DNA from: Pseudomonas chlororaphis subsp. piscium | GTDB lineage: Bacteria; Pseudomonadota; Gammaproteobacteria; Pseudomonadales; Pseudomonadaceae | Assembly: GCF_003850345.1 (NCBI RefSeq) | Contig: NZ_CP027707.1 | Span: 5,146,001-5,210,000 of the forward strand | Direction of reading: 5' to 3' | Length of the DNA stretch: 64,000 nucleotides | Shown here: positions 29,658 through 39,155 of the stretch, one piece after another | How the letters are laid out: every line of letters begins with the position of its first letter | Numbering within the stretch: the first letter of the stretch is position 1 | The notes under the pieces: model-generated | The model's input: the letters and a program-made list of their open reading frames with translations, nothing else | Told to the model about the DNA's origin: nothing | The model's database searches: none | Program-made: the position numbers and the translations under genes

Positions 29658-30443
29658 TCAACCTTCGACCAGCGCCATCCGTTCACGGGCTGCCGGGGTC
29701 TTTTCCTGTTGCATGCAACGCTCCAGGAACAGGTACATGTAGTCATAACTCTTGCAGATCGCCTGGCGCAGTTCGCCCTGCAAGGCTTTGCTCGGTTTCA
29801 TGCCGGCCAGGGTACAGATGATTTCCAGCGCCTCCCAAGGATGCGCATCGTCGTACTGGGCATGCATTTTCAGCCACTTCATCGCCCGCTTGCGCTCTTC
29901 CTCGGGAAAAGCCGCCGCATACACGCCGTTGGAGCAGACCAGCGCCGACCATTCACCCGTTGCCCCCTCGATTGCGTAGTTGGTCGCGGCGATCGCCACG
30001 ATCAGTGAATCGGCGGAGCTGGTGTGCCAGCACCAATGACTCAAGGCATGCAGCTCCGGAGGAACCTGCTGCGCCTGCAGATCTTCCAGGCTCACGCCAT
30101 GGGCGCGGCTCCAGTTCACCCAGTAATCGGCATGATTGAGCTCGACCCGGATATTGCGCATCAGCCAGCGCCGCGCCATGTCTTCCCCGGGATGACGGGC
30201 GAAGCGGGTCTTGGTCAGGTTCTGCGCCATGTACAGGGCGAATTGCTCGACAACCGGCCAGCCGCCGATCAGGTACTGGCGCATGGTCTTGTTGCTGAGC
30301 TTGTTGTCGCGCATGCGCTGGTACAGTTCGTGGTCGACCACGCGGCGCTTGCTCTCGCTGCAATCCTGGATCAGCTGCTGGGCCCAGGCCGGATAGCTTG
30401 CAGCGTCCATGAGCGGACCGGTTCTGTTGAATGCGTCGATCAC
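29658..30443 (-). CDS. PqqC/TenA/CADD-like heme-oxygenase-fold protein
   Basis: An all-helical 261-residue protein of the TenA/PqqC/heme-oxygenase-like fold, usually annotated as a TenA-type protein. It has H194-x3-D198-x2-H201 and glutamates at 101 and 159, with His104 near the first. The H-x3-D-x2-H spacing matches the metal site of heme-oxygenase-like diiron oxidases such as CADD. It is therefore more likely a metal-dependent oxidase than a thiaminase or regulator, but the E-x6-H part of that motif is not obvious. The start is GTG 30443 with AAGGAG eight bases upstream. No thiamine or PQQ genes are nearby. The substrate is unknown. Confidence 0.75.
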   Translation of the reverse strand: MIDAFNRTGPLMDAASYPAWAQQLIQDCSESKRRVVDHELYQRMRDNKLSNKTMRQYLIGGWPVVEQFALYMAQNLTKTRFARHPGEDMARRWLMRNIRVELNHADYWVNWSRAHGVSLEDLQAQQVPPELHALSHWCWHTSSADSLIVAIAATNYAIEGATGEWSALVCSNGVYAAAFPEEERKRAMKWLKMHAQYDDAHPWEALEIICTLAGMKPSKALQGELRQAICKSYDYMYLFLERCMQQEKTPAARERMALVEG

Positions 30444-30488
30444 TGTCGGGGCTCCTTTTGATGGTGATGGTACGGATCAGCGAGAGAT

Positions 30489-32948
30489 TCAACGGAACGT
30501 GCCAGGAGCCTTGAATAACAGAGGCTGTGGTCGCGAAGGCCGACACTGCAGGCTGTCGCAGGTAAAGAGTTGTGGGCGCTCGATCAGGTAGCCCTGAGCG
30601 TAATCCACGCCAATCTCCAACAATGCCTGCTCAATCTGCGGCGTTTCGACAAACTCGGCAATCGTGCGTTTGCCCATCACATGACCGATATGGTTGATCA
30701 CTTCGACCATCGCGCGATTGATCGGGTCGTCCAGCATATCCTTTACGAAACTTCCATCGATCTTGAGGAAGTCTACAGGCAAATGTTTGAGATAAGCGAA
30801 TGACGACATTCCCGCGCAAAAGTCGTCCAACGAGAAATGGCAGCCCAAACCCTTGAGCTCGTTGATAAAGCGAATCGCACTACCCAGATTGGAGATAGCG
30901 CTGGTCTCGGTGATTTCAAAACAAATCAGGTCCGGTGGCACGCCATGGACGATGAACTGCTCGCGCAGGAAATCCAGGAAGGCCTCGTCACCGATGGTCG
31001 CGCCCGACAGATTGATGGCACACATCGCCAGGGGCCCTTCGCGCTCCTCGCGGATGCATTCGGCGATGATCTTGAACACATTTTCCACCACCCAACGGTC
31101 CAGAGAGGTCATCAGGCCATAACGCTCGGCAGCCGGAATGAAGCTGTCGGGCAGGATCATCCGCCCGGCCTCGTCGTGCAGGCGCAGCAGAATCTCGATA
31201 TGCCCGCCGAGCCGGTCCGCATGACCCAGGGCGGCTATTTCCTGGGCATAAAGGCAGAAGCGGTTTTCCTCCAGGGCCATGTGCAGGCGCTGGACCCAGG
31301 CCATTTCACCGAACCGCAGGGACAGCTCCGAATCGTCCGCGTGATAGACCTGGACCCGATTGCGCCCTTTCTCCTTGGCCATGTAGCACGCCATGTCCGC
31401 TGCCCGCAGCGAGGCTTCGAGGGTGGTCGGGGTTTGCGCCACGTGCACCAGGCCGATGCTGACCGTGGTGACGAAGGGGCGGCCCTTCCAGACAAAATGC
31501 AGGTTCTGCACCGTCTGGCGCAGGCCTTCGGCGATCTTTTCCGCCGCTTCCGGCGAACAGTTCTCCAGCAGGATGCCGAATTCGTCGCCCCCCAGGCGCG
31601 CCAGGGTATCGCCCTCGCGCAGGCCCGACTGAAGCAAGGCGCAGATATGCCGGAGCAACTCGTCCCCTGCCGCATGGCCGCAGGTATCGTTGACCAGCTT
31701 GAACTGGTCCAGGTCGAGGAACATCAGCGCATGCCGACTCGGTTGCCGGTTCAGGTTGTGCAACGCCTGCTCCAGGCGGTATTCGAACTCGCGGCGGTTC
31801 GCCAGGCCGGTCAAGGCGTCGTGGGTCGCCTGCCAGGACAGATTGGCGATGTACTGGCGTTCCTGGGTCATGTCGTGCAGCACCAGCACCGTACCGCTGA
31901 CCCTGCCGGCGTTCTGGATAGGCGCGCCGACCAGGGTCACCGACACCGTGCTGCCGTCCAGGCGCTGGATCAACTTCGAGTGCTCGCTGCCGCCGCTGAG
32001 CTGGCCGCTGAGGATGTGTTCGATCAGGGTGAAACCGTCGGCCTGGGCATTTTCGTCCAGCAGATTGAACAAGGCCGCCAGCGGCAGCCCCACGGCCTGC
32101 TCGGCCTTCCAGTGGGTCATTTCCTCGGCGGCCGGGTTCATGTAGGCGATGGCGCCGTCCACGTCGGTAGTGATGACACCGTCGCCAATGGATTGCAGGG
32201 TGATCTGCGCCCGCTCCTTTTCCAGCTGCAGGGCACTGGCGAACTCATGACGCTGGGTCAGCAGCTTATGGGTACGCAGCAACGCCAGGACAATCAGCCC
32301 CAGCGCGGTGGCCAGGTTGGTGATCAGCAACAGCCGCAGAATCACCCGCGAACCCTCGCCCAACGCATCGCTGAAGGCCTTGGCCGCCGGCGTCACGCCA
32401 TCGTTGATAGCGAAAATCTGGTTCTTCCAGCGCTGGATATCGGCTTCGGACGCCTGGTTGCTGGTAATGCCGCGGTGCATTTCATGGGCTACGCTATCGA
32501 GCTGCACCAGATAGCTGTCGCCCACGGTCCACAGGTCGATGGCTTTTTCCAGGTAGCTGAAATGGCGGAAGTTCAGGTACAGCCAGATCACACTGTCGCT
32601 GTCGTCGGGGTGGTTGCCGCCCTTGAGAATCCCCACCCGCGCGGCATTCAGGTCCGGCGGTTGCTGATCCAGGGCAACACGCAGCTCATGCCCGCCCTGG
32701 GGTACGGCAATGGCGTTCTGGTACTTCAGGAAGATCGATTCGTCGCGGCTATCGGCGTAAAGATTGAGGTAGTAGATGGCGTCCTTCTGGCCCTTGGACC
32801 AAAGGCTCTCTCCGGCAACGTAACCACGTACCGCCGAAAGGACGTATAAGCTGAGGCCACCCAGCAGCGCTTGAAACAACACCACCGCAATAAATGGCCA
32901 GACGATGCCCAATAGCCGTGGCGTTCCGAGAGTCCGCTTTTGCTTCAT
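30489..32948 (-). CDS. Membrane-bound PAS-GGDEF-EAL c-di-GMP enzyme
   Basis: An 819-residue inner-membrane protein: transmembrane segment about 14-40, a periplasmic sensor of about 160 residues, a second segment at 203-224, a PAS domain (about 245-355), GGDEF (about 365-535) and EAL (about 550-790). The cyclase motif GGDEF (453-457) is intact and preceded by the inhibitory site REGD. The phosphodiesterase domain keeps the metal and catalytic residues in CAINLSG, CFEITET, SLDDF, LKIDGSF, AEFVE and AQGY, although the signature reads EIL instead of EAL and DDFCAG instead of DDFGxG. Both activities are plausible. It lies 45 bases upstream of the PqqC-like gene on the same strand. Confidence 0.92.
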   Translation of the reverse strand: MKQKRTLGTPRLLGIVWPFIAVVLFQALLGGLSLYVLSAVRGYVAGESLWSKGQKDAIYYLNLYADSRDESIFLKYQNAIAVPQGGHELRVALDQQPPDLNAARVGILKGGNHPDDSDSVIWLYLNFRHFSYLEKAIDLWTVGDSYLVQLDSVAHEMHRGITSNQASEADIQRWKNQIFAINDGVTPAAKAFSDALGEGSRVILRLLLITNLATALGLIVLALLRTHKLLTQRHEFASALQLEKERAQITLQSIGDGVITTDVDGAIAYMNPAAEEMTHWKAEQAVGLPLAALFNLLDENAQADGFTLIEHILSGQLSGGSEHSKLIQRLDGSTVSVTLVGAPIQNAGRVSGTVLVLHDMTQERQYIANLSWQATHDALTGLANRREFEYRLEQALHNLNRQPSRHALMFLDLDQFKLVNDTCGHAAGDELLRHICALLQSGLREGDTLARLGGDEFGILLENCSPEAAEKIAEGLRQTVQNLHFVWKGRPFVTTVSIGLVHVAQTPTTLEASLRAADMACYMAKEKGRNRVQVYHADDSELSLRFGEMAWVQRLHMALEENRFCLYAQEIAALGHADRLGGHIEILLRLHDEAGRMILPDSFIPAAERYGLMTSLDRWVVENVFKIIAECIREEREGPLAMCAINLSGATIGDEAFLDFLREQFIVHGVPPDLICFEITETSAISNLGSAIRFINELKGLGCHFSLDDFCAGMSSFAYLKHLPVDFLKIDGSFVKDMLDDPINRAMVEVINHIGHVMGKRTIAEFVETPQIEQALLEIGVDYAQGYLIERPQLFTCDSLQCRPSRPQPLLFKAPGTFR

Positions 32949-33152
32949 GAGGTCCCTTGCATAAGCACTGCCAGATGAACACCCGAGAAAATACCGCTCC
33001 TGACAGCACAGACTAGGCTAATTTCCGCGGCTTCGAACGCACAGACCGTGACGTTCAAGCACGATGCCGGTCGAGACACGACAGGGCCGTGCCCCAGGAG
33101 GGTCATTTCCACCAGAGAATTCAAGCACTAAGCACAGAAAACCGGATAAAAC

Positions 33153-34979
33153 TCAAGGTCGTTGGACTTGCTGCAAATGCCCGTAAAGCTTGGCGTAAAG
33201 GCCGCCGTCGGCAATTAGCTGCTGATGGTCGCCATCTTCGGCAATCTGCCCGCCATCGAACACCAGAACCCGATCCGCCTGTTTTACCGCGGACAGGCGG
33301 TGGGCAATGATCAGGGTGGTCCGGCCATGCAGGAAACGCGTCAGCGCCTGGTGCAGGTTGTATTCGGTGGCGGCGTCCAGGGCGGAGGTGGCTTCGTCGA
33401 GAATCACCACCTTGGGTTCGGCCAGGACCATCCGCGCGATCGCCAGGCGCTGGCGCTGGCCGCCAGACAGACGCACGCCAGAGCGGCCGACCACACTGTC
33501 CAGGCCGTTGGCCAGGGCGCGGACCGTCGAGTCCAGCTGGGCGATCTCCAGCGCCCGCCAGCAGGCTTCGTCGCTGCGCTCGCGGCCCATGGTCAGGTTG
33601 GCGCGAATGCTGTCGTTGAACAGCGCCGGATGCTGCAACACCACCGCCACGTTTTCGCGCAGGGTTTCCAGGCCGATTTCCTGCTGGGTCTTGCCGCCAA
33701 AACGAATCACGCCCGCCTGCGGTGTATAGAGCCCCAGCAACAGCTGCACCAGGGTACTTTTGCCGCCACCGCTGGCGCCGACTATCGCCACCTTCTCCCC
33801 CGGCTCGATCGACAGGTTCATCTGGTCGAGCACCGGTTCGTCGCCGTAGCCGAAGCTCAGGCCGCTGACTTCGATGCCCACGGTCTCGCGTCCCTGGAAC
33901 GGATCGACACCGCCGGCATATTGCGGCTCGTCGGCCCGCGACAGCAGCTCGTTGATGCGCGACAGCGCGCCACCGGCGGCGTAGTAGGCGTATTGCAGGT
34001 TCAGCAGTTGCTCCACCGGGCCGATCATGAACCACAGGTAGCTGAACACGGCCAGCATCTGGCCGATGGACAGGTCGGAAAACAGCACGGTGAGCATGGC
34101 CGCCGCACGAAAGATATCGATCCCGAACTGGAACAGCAGCCCACTGGCGCGATTGGACGCGTCGCTCTTCCACTGCGAAGCCACCGCGTAGTCCCGCACA
34201 TCCTGGGCACGCCGGCCGAGGCGGCCGAGGAAAAAGCCCTGGCGGTTGCCGGCGCGGACTTCCTGGATCGCATCCAGGGTTTCGGTCAGGGCCTGGGTGA
34301 ACCGCGAGGTGCTGTCGTTCTCGAGCTTCTTCAGGTGCTTGACCCGCTTGCCCAGCTGCACCGTGGCGTAGATCACCAAAGGGTTGAACAGCAGGATCAG
34401 CAGCGCCAGTTGCCAGTGCATCCACATCAGGATGCCCGCGGTGCCTACCAGCGTGAGCATGGCCACCAGAAAACGGCTGAGGGTTTCGCCGACAAACTTG
34501 TCGAGGGTGTCGAGGTCGGTGACCAGGTGAGTCGTCACCGTACCGCTGCCCAGGCTTTCGTACTCGCCCAAGGAAATGCGCTTGAGGCGCTCGATCAGGC
34601 GCAGGCGGATGCGATAGACGATGTCCTTGGCCAGCCCGGCGAACAACCGGGCCTGCAGCACGTTGAACAGCAGCGCCGAGCAACGCAGCATCAGGGTGAT
34701 CAGCAACATCAGGCCGATGTAGCCGGCGGCGCTCTGCCAACCCGCGGGCAAGGCGTGGTTCATCACCTTCAGCGCGGCATCGCCATGCCCCAGCAGCACT
34801 TCATCCACCAACAGCGGCAGCAGCAATGGGATAGGCACGCTGCACAGCGTCGCCAGGACAGCCACGCCATTGGCGATCCACAGTTTTTTTTTATGCTGCA
34901 GTGCCAGCCGGCGGACTTCCGCCCAGCTCAGGCGATCGACGGGTTCCGGCGCTTGTGGATCACGAACCAGATCACGCAC
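33153..34979 (-). CDS. ABC exporter, fused membrane and ATPase domains
   Basis: A 608-residue half-transporter of the ABCB/MsbA type. Six membrane segments occupy about residues 35-320, followed by an ATPase with Walker A GASGGGKST, signature LSGGQRQRLAIARMVL, Walker B KVVILDEATSALD and the switch IIAHRLS. It would work as a homodimer exporting a lipid or small amphiphile; the substrate cannot be read from sequence. The start GTG 34979 overlaps the end of the DsbA-like gene by 8 bases, so translation is coupled. The frame is open to 35024, which would add 15 residues inside that gene. Confidence 0.88.
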   Translation of the reverse strand: MRDLVRDPQAPEPVDRLSWAEVRRLALQHKKKLWIANGVAVLATLCSVPIPLLLPLLVDEVLLGHGDAALKVMNHALPAGWQSAAGYIGLMLLITLMLRCSALLFNVLQARLFAGLAKDIVYRIRLRLIERLKRISLGEYESLGSGTVTTHLVTDLDTLDKFVGETLSRFLVAMLTLVGTAGILMWMHWQLALLILLFNPLVIYATVQLGKRVKHLKKLENDSTSRFTQALTETLDAIQEVRAGNRQGFFLGRLGRRAQDVRDYAVASQWKSDASNRASGLLFQFGIDIFRAAAMLTVLFSDLSIGQMLAVFSYLWFMIGPVEQLLNLQYAYYAAGGALSRINELLSRADEPQYAGGVDPFQGRETVGIEVSGLSFGYGDEPVLDQMNLSIEPGEKVAIVGASGGGKSTLVQLLLGLYTPQAGVIRFGGKTQQEIGLETLRENVAVVLQHPALFNDSIRANLTMGRERSDEACWRALEIAQLDSTVRALANGLDSVVGRSGVRLSGGQRQRLAIARMVLAEPKVVILDEATSALDAATEYNLHQALTRFLHGRTTLIIAHRLSAVKQADRVLVFDGGQIAEDGDHQQLIADGGLYAKLYGHLQQVQRP

Positions 34980-35607
34980 AGGCGGCACGCTCCAGCCAGC
35001 GGCCGAGCAACGGAGCAAGCTCACTCAAGGGCTGGTAGCCATTGGTCAACAAGGCCAGCTGGCCATTGCGTTCGGCCAACATGGTCGGAAAGCCGGCGAT
35101 CCCCAAGTCCTGGACCCAGGTGAAGTCGGCGGCGGTAGCGGCATGCTGTTCGGCGCGATCGAACGCCTCGGCGAACTCGATGCGCGGCACACCCGCGGTT
35201 TCGGCCAACTCCACCAGGACGCTGGCGCGAGTGACGTCCCGGCCTTCAACGTAAAAGGCCTGCTGGATCAGTCGTAAAAGTTTCCAGGCGCAATCCGGCG
35301 CCAGGCTGCGCGCCGTCACGATGGCGCGGCACGCAGGCTCGGTGTCATAGACAAAACCGTCGGGCAAGGCGCCCTCGAACTTGAACGGCTGGCCGGTGGC
35401 CTCAGTGACCGCCTGCCAGTGTTCGATGATGTAGCGGCGGGTGGTCGGCTCCAGTGCCGAGCCGCTGCCAGTACGCAGGCCACCCACCACCAGATGCAAC
35501 TCGACGCCCGCTGCGCGCGCCTGCTCGACCAGGGCCTCGGCCACCGGAGCGAAGCCCCAGCACCACGAACACATAGGGTCCATCACATAGAGCAGGCGGG
35601 CAGACAT
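34972..35607 (-). CDS. DsbA-family thioredoxin-like protein
   Basis: A 211-residue protein of the DsbA/FrnE-like group. The active-site motif CSWC (residues 14-17) follows a short first strand (MSARLLYVMDP), and a cis-proline region GIAGFPTM appears near the C-terminus. There is no signal peptide, so it is cytoplasmic, unlike classical DsbA. Related proteins act as disulfide oxidoreductases or glutathione-dependent isomerases. It starts 3 bases after the trhO stop and its end overlaps the ABC exporter, so the three genes are probably one transcript. Confidence 0.85.
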   Translation of the reverse strand: MSARLLYVMDPMCSWCWGFAPVAEALVEQARAAGVELHLVVGGLRTGSGSALEPTTRRYIIEHWQAVTEATGQPFKFEGALPDGFVYDTEPACRAIVTARSLAPDCAWKLLRLIQQAFYVEGRDVTRASVLVELAETAGVPRIEFAEAFDRAEQHAATAADFTWVQDLGIAGFPTMLAERNGQLALLTNGYQPLSELAPLLGRWLERAACA

Positions 35608-35610
35608 GGC

Positions 35611-36552
35611 TCAGGCCTCGGAAGAAGATTGCTTGTAGTTGTAACCGATCGGGTGCGGCATGTTGCGAGCCTTGGCCAGTTCAATCTGCTTCTGCCGGTC
35701 GATGGCGCTGCGGCGGGTTTTCTCGCTCAGAGTGTCCCAGCAATGCGGGCAGCTGATACCCGGTACATAGTGCTCGCTGGCGCGATCTTCGACGCTTACC
35801 GGCGTGCGGCAGGCATGACATTGATCGTAGTCGCCTTCGCTGAGGTCGTGGCGCACGGTCACCCGATTATCGAAGACGAAGCAGTCGCCCTGCCATTTGC
35901 TCTCCTGCTGCGGCACCTCTTCGAGGTACTTGAGGATGCCACCCTTGAGGTGGAAGACCTCGCCGAAACCTTCGCTGAGCATGTAGCTCGAAGCTTTCTC
36001 GCAACGAATGCCACCGGTGCAGAACATCGCGACCTTCTTGTGCTTGCTCGGGTCGAAGTTGGCTTTGATGTAGTCGGGGAACTCGCGAAAACTGGTGGTC
36101 TTCGGGTCGATGGCGCCTTCGAAGGTGCCGATCGACACTTCGTAGTCGTTGCGGGTGTCGATCAGCAGCACTTCCGGGTCGCTGATCAGCGCGTTCCAGT
36201 CCTGCGGCTCGACGTAGGTGCCGACCTTCTTGTTCGGGTCGACGCCGGGCACGCCCAGGGTCACGATCTCTTTCTTGAGCTTGACCTTGGTGCGGTAGAA
36301 CGGTTGCTCGTCGCAGTAGGACTCTTTGTGATCGATGTCGACCATGCGCGGGTCGTTCCTGAGCCAGGCCAGCAGCCCGTCGATGCCTTCGCGGCTGCCG
36401 GACACAGTGCCGTTGATGCCTTCTTCGGCGATCAGCAGGGTGCCCTTGACGCCGTTGTCGAGCATCGCGTTGAGCAGCGGTTCGCGCAGGGAAACGTAAT
36501 CTTCGAGGGTGACGAACTTATACAGTGCCGCCACGACAATCTGTTGTGTCAT
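35611..36552 (-). CDS. trhO: tRNA uridine(34) hydroxylase TrhO (rhodanese family)
   Basis: A 313-residue YceA-type protein. It has the N-terminal [11 protein letters not shown] domain, the rhodanese domain with [17 protein letters not shown], and the active-site loop [14 protein letters not shown], with Cys178 and Cys184. A C-terminal cysteine-rich part ([18 protein letters not shown]) looks zinc-binding. TrhO makes 5-hydroxyuridine at tRNA position 34 using oxygen (established in E. coli and B. subtilis). It is the first gene of the trhO-dsbA-ABC run, separated from the BolA gene by a terminator. Confidence 0.93.
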   Translation of the reverse strand: MTQQIVVAALYKFVTLEDYVSLREPLLNAMLDNGVKGTLLIAEEGINGTVSGSREGIDGLLAWLRNDPRMVDIDHKESYCDEQPFYRTKVKLKKEIVTLGVPGVDPNKKVGTYVEPQDWNALISDPEVLLIDTRNDYEVSIGTFEGAIDPKTTSFREFPDYIKANFDPSKHKKVAMFCTGGIRCEKASSYMLSEGFGEVFHLKGGILKYLEEVPQQESKWQGDCFVFDNRVTVRHDLSEGDYDQCHACRTPVSVEDRASEHYVPGISCPHCWDTLSEKTRRSAIDRQKQIELAKARNMPHPIGYNYKQSSSEA

Positions 36553-36598
36553 GGGTAATTCTCCAGGTGGCTACCCTCGTAAAGGGTGAACCGGATGC

Positions 36599-36628
36599 AA
36601 AAAAAACGCGCCGACTGAGCGGCGCGTT
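36599..36628 (-). terminator. Rho-independent terminator after the BolA gene
   Basis: On the minus strand a nine-base stem (AACGCGCCG with CGGCGCGTT) and a six-base loop are followed by a run of eight T. It lies 26 bases beyond the BolA-gene stop and before trhO. Confidence 0.88.
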
Positions 36629-36653
36629 GCGGATTCTAGCAAAAAACCGGTGG

Positions 36654-36953
36654 TTAATGCTTGCTGCCGCCAGCGCAGGTCGGCGAGGCCGGGGCCGCGC
36701 CGATCTTCGCCCATTCTTCCGGCGTGTAGGTATGCAGCGCCAACGCATGGAACTGGCCCATCAGCTCGCCCAGGGTCGCGTAGACCTTCTGGTGACGCTT
36801 GACGCTGTTGAGCCCGGCAAACTGCTCGCTGACCAGCACGGCCTTGAAGTGGGTTTCCAGACCGCGGCTGTGCATGTGGCTTTCATCCAGCACCTGCAAA
36901 TGCTCAGGCTGCAATGCGCCCAGTGCCGATTCGATACGTTGTTGCATGGTCAT
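36654..36953 (-). CDS. BolA-family protein
   Basis: A 99-residue BolA/IbaG-type protein with the core [21 protein letters not shown] and the helix [15 protein letters not shown]. BolA proteins bind monothiol glutaredoxins, share an Fe-S cluster, and affect morphology and iron regulation. The C-terminal tail (PTCAGGSKH) adds a cysteine and histidine not found in the core. It follows the DUF2059 gene by 12 bases on the same strand and ends in its own terminator. Confidence 0.92.
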   Translation of the reverse strand: MTMQQRIESALGALQPEHLQVLDESHMHSRGLETHFKAVLVSEQFAGLNSVKRHQKVYATLGELMGQFHALALHTYTPEEWAKIGAAPASPTCAGGSKH

Positions 36954-36965
36954 TCCTGGCTCCGC

Positions 36966-37481
36966 TTACTTCTTCTTCGCCGGGGCAGCCTTAGGCTCGA
37001 GCTCGGCGGTCATGTCGGCCAGCAGCTTGTTGACTACTGGTACCGCGCTTTCCAGCTTGGCCTGGGTCATCTGGGCCGATTGCTGGGTCAGTTGCGGCAT
37101 TTTTTCCAGGACTTTCTTGCCCAGCGGCGACTGGTAGAACGCCACCAGGTCCTTGAGCTCGGATTCGCTGAAGTTGCTGGTGTAGAGCTTGACCATGTCC
37201 GGCTTCAGCTTGTTCCAGCCGATGGCCTGGTCCAGGGCGGCATTGGCCTTGGCCTGATAGGTTTCCAGTACGGCTTTTTTCGACTCTGGGGCTTTGGTCT
37301 GTTCAAAACGCTGAGCGAACATTTGCTGCACTTGCATGTACACCGGAGTGCCCAGCTTGTCAGCGTGCGCCAGGGTCAGGAAAGCTTCGGCACTGGCGTT
37401 GTGGCTGGCGGTATCGGCAAGCACCTGGCCGCTGGCGCAAACCAGAGCAACCGCGGTACAGATGGCACGAAGACGAGTCAT
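36966..37481 (-). CDS. Secreted DUF2059 protein
   Basis: A 171-residue protein with a Sec signal peptide (residues 1-22, cleavage after VLA) and a DUF2059 domain. The domain shows as an amphipathic helical repeat with [32 protein letters not shown]. The C-terminus is lysine-rich (AAPAKKK). Members are periplasmic and of unknown function. An AAGGAAA ribosome site precedes the ATG. It lies 12 bases before the BolA gene and is probably co-transcribed with it. Confidence 0.88.
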   Translation of the reverse strand: MTRLRAICTAVALVCASGQVLADTASHNASAEAFLTLAHADKLGTPVYMQVQQMFAQRFEQTKAPESKKAVLETYQAKANAALDQAIGWNKLKPDMVKLYTSNFSESELKDLVAFYQSPLGKKVLEKMPQLTQQSAQMTQAKLESAVPVVNKLLADMTAELEPKAAPAKKK

Positions 37482-37673
37482 CGAGTTTCCTTTTCTAGCA
37501 GGCGAGGTATAACCCCAAGGGCGACCATTCTGCGCCTAAAAAACTCTGCCGCTCAACCCCAAGCCTTGTGGTACCTGCATTTGCTCGACCAAATGACACA
37601 AAAGGCGCTTTATGGAACCCAGGCGATGGATCACGGCCTAAACTGCGCAATCAGACCTACAGGAGTGAGCACG

Positions 37674-39068
37674 ATGAGTCGAATCGAAACCGACAGCCTT
37701 GGCCAGGTTGAAGTCCCGGACGAAGCCTATTGGGGCGCCCAGACCCAGCGTTCGCTGATCAACTTTGCCATCGGCAACGAGCGCATGCCGCTGTCGGTCC
37801 TGCATGCCCTGGCGTTGATCAAGAAGGCCGCGGCCCGGGTCAACGACCGCAACGGCGACCTGCCCGCCGATATCGCCCGGCTGATCGAACAGGCTGCCGA
37901 CGAAGTGCTGGACGGCCAGCATGACGACCAGTTCCCGCTGGTGGTCTGGCAGACCGGCAGCGGCACCCAGAGCAACATGAACGTCAACGAGGTGATCGCC
38001 GGTCGCGCCAACGAACTGGCCGGCAACCCGCGCGGCGGCAAGTCGCCGGTGCACCCCAACGACCACGTGAATCGCTCGCAAAGCTCCAACGACTGCTTCC
38101 CCACGGCGATGCACATCGCCGCGGCCCAGGCGGTGCAGCAGCATCTGTTGCCGTCGATCGCCGAACTGTCCGGCGGCCTGGCCGAACTCGCGGCGCGCCA
38201 CATGAAGCTGGTGAAAACCGGGCGCACCCACATGATGGACGCCACGCCCATCACCTTCGGCCAGGAGCTGTCAGCCTTCATCGCGCAGCTGGACTACGCC
38301 GAGCGCGCCATTCGCGCGGCCCTGCCAGCCGTATGCGAGCTGGCCCAGGGCGGTACCGCCGTCGGCACCGGGCTGAACTCACCCCACGGTTTCGGCGAGG
38401 CGATCGCCGCCGAGCTGGCGGCCTTGTCCGGACTGCCGTTTGTTACCGCGCCGAACAAGTTCGCCGCCCTCGCCGGCCACGAACCCCTGACCACCCTCTC
38501 CGGCGCCCTGAAGACCCTGGCGGTGTGCCTGATGAAAATCGCCAACGACCTGCGCCTGCTGGGCTCCGGGCCACGCGCCGGGCTGGCTGAGGTCAGGCTG
38601 CCGGCCAACGAACCGGGCAGCTCGATCATGCCAGGCAAGGTCAACCCGACCCAGTGCGAAGCCCTGTCGATGCTGGCGTGCCAGGTGATGGGCAACGACG
38701 TCGCCATCGGCTTCGCCGCCAGCCAGGGTCACCTGCAGTTGAACGTGTTCAAGCCGGTGATCATCCACAACCTGCTGCAATCGGTACGCCTGCTCGCCGA
38801 CGGCTGCAGCAACTTCCAGCAGCACTGCATCGCCGGGCTGGAGCCCAACCCGGTGCAGATGGCCGACCACCTGGAACGCGGGCTGATGCTGGTCACCGCG
38901 CTCAATACCCATATCGGCTACGACAAGTCCGCCGAGATCGCCAAGAAGGCCTATGCCGAGAACCGCACCTTGCGTGAGGCGGCCCTGGAGCTGGGCTATC
39001 TGACGGACGAAGAGTTCGATGCCTGGGTGCGGCCGGAAAACATGCTGGAGGCTGGCAAGCAGGGCTAA
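37674..39068 (+). CDS. fumC: Class II fumarate hydratase
   Basis: Iron-independent fumarase of 464 residues, converting fumarate to malate in the TCA cycle. It has [44 protein letters not shown] and the superfamily signature [11 protein letters not shown]. The ATG at 37674 is preceded by AGGAG at a good distance. The frame stays open a long way upstream, but that part overlaps the DUF2059 and BolA genes on the other strand. Pseudomonads often carry two fumC copies; which one this is cannot be said. Confidence 0.96.
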   Translation: MSRIETDSLGQVEVPDEAYWGAQTQRSLINFAIGNERMPLSVLHALALIKKAAARVNDRNGDLPADIARLIEQAADEVLDGQHDDQFPLVVWQTGSGTQSNMNVNEVIAGRANELAGNPRGGKSPVHPNDHVNRSQSSNDCFPTAMHIAAAQAVQQHLLPSIAELSGGLAELAARHMKLVKTGRTHMMDATPITFGQELSAFIAQLDYAERAIRAALPAVCELAQGGTAVGTGLNSPHGFGEAIAAELAALSGLPFVTAPNKFAALAGHEPLTTLSGALKTLAVCLMKIANDLRLLGSGPRAGLAEVRLPANEPGSSIMPGKVNPTQCEALSMLACQVMGNDVAIGFAASQGHLQLNVFKPVIIHNLLQSVRLLADGCSNFQQHCIAGLEPNPVQMADHLERGLMLVTALNTHIGYDKSAEIAKKAYAENRTLREAALELGYLTDEEFDAWVRPENMLEAGKQG

Positions 39069-39094
39069 TGGAAGGCGGTGATTGAACAGACGCT

Positions 39095-39140
39095 ATCGCG
39101 GGCAAGCCTCGCTCCTACAGGATAGGGGCTTGCCCGCGAT
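39095..39140. repeat. REP hairpin
   Basis: ATCGCGGGCAAGCC pairs exactly with GGCTTGCCCGCGAT 18 bases later. The first arm continues with TCGCTCCTACAG, as in the other REP copies here. It lies between the converging fumC and EamA genes. Confidence 0.9.
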
Positions 39141-39155
39141 CAAGGATAACGCGCC

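Noticed and set aside
36525..37673. N-terminal extension of fumC
   Set aside because: It lies opposite the BolA and DUF2059 genes. FumC begins at [21 protein letters not shown] behind an AGGAG.
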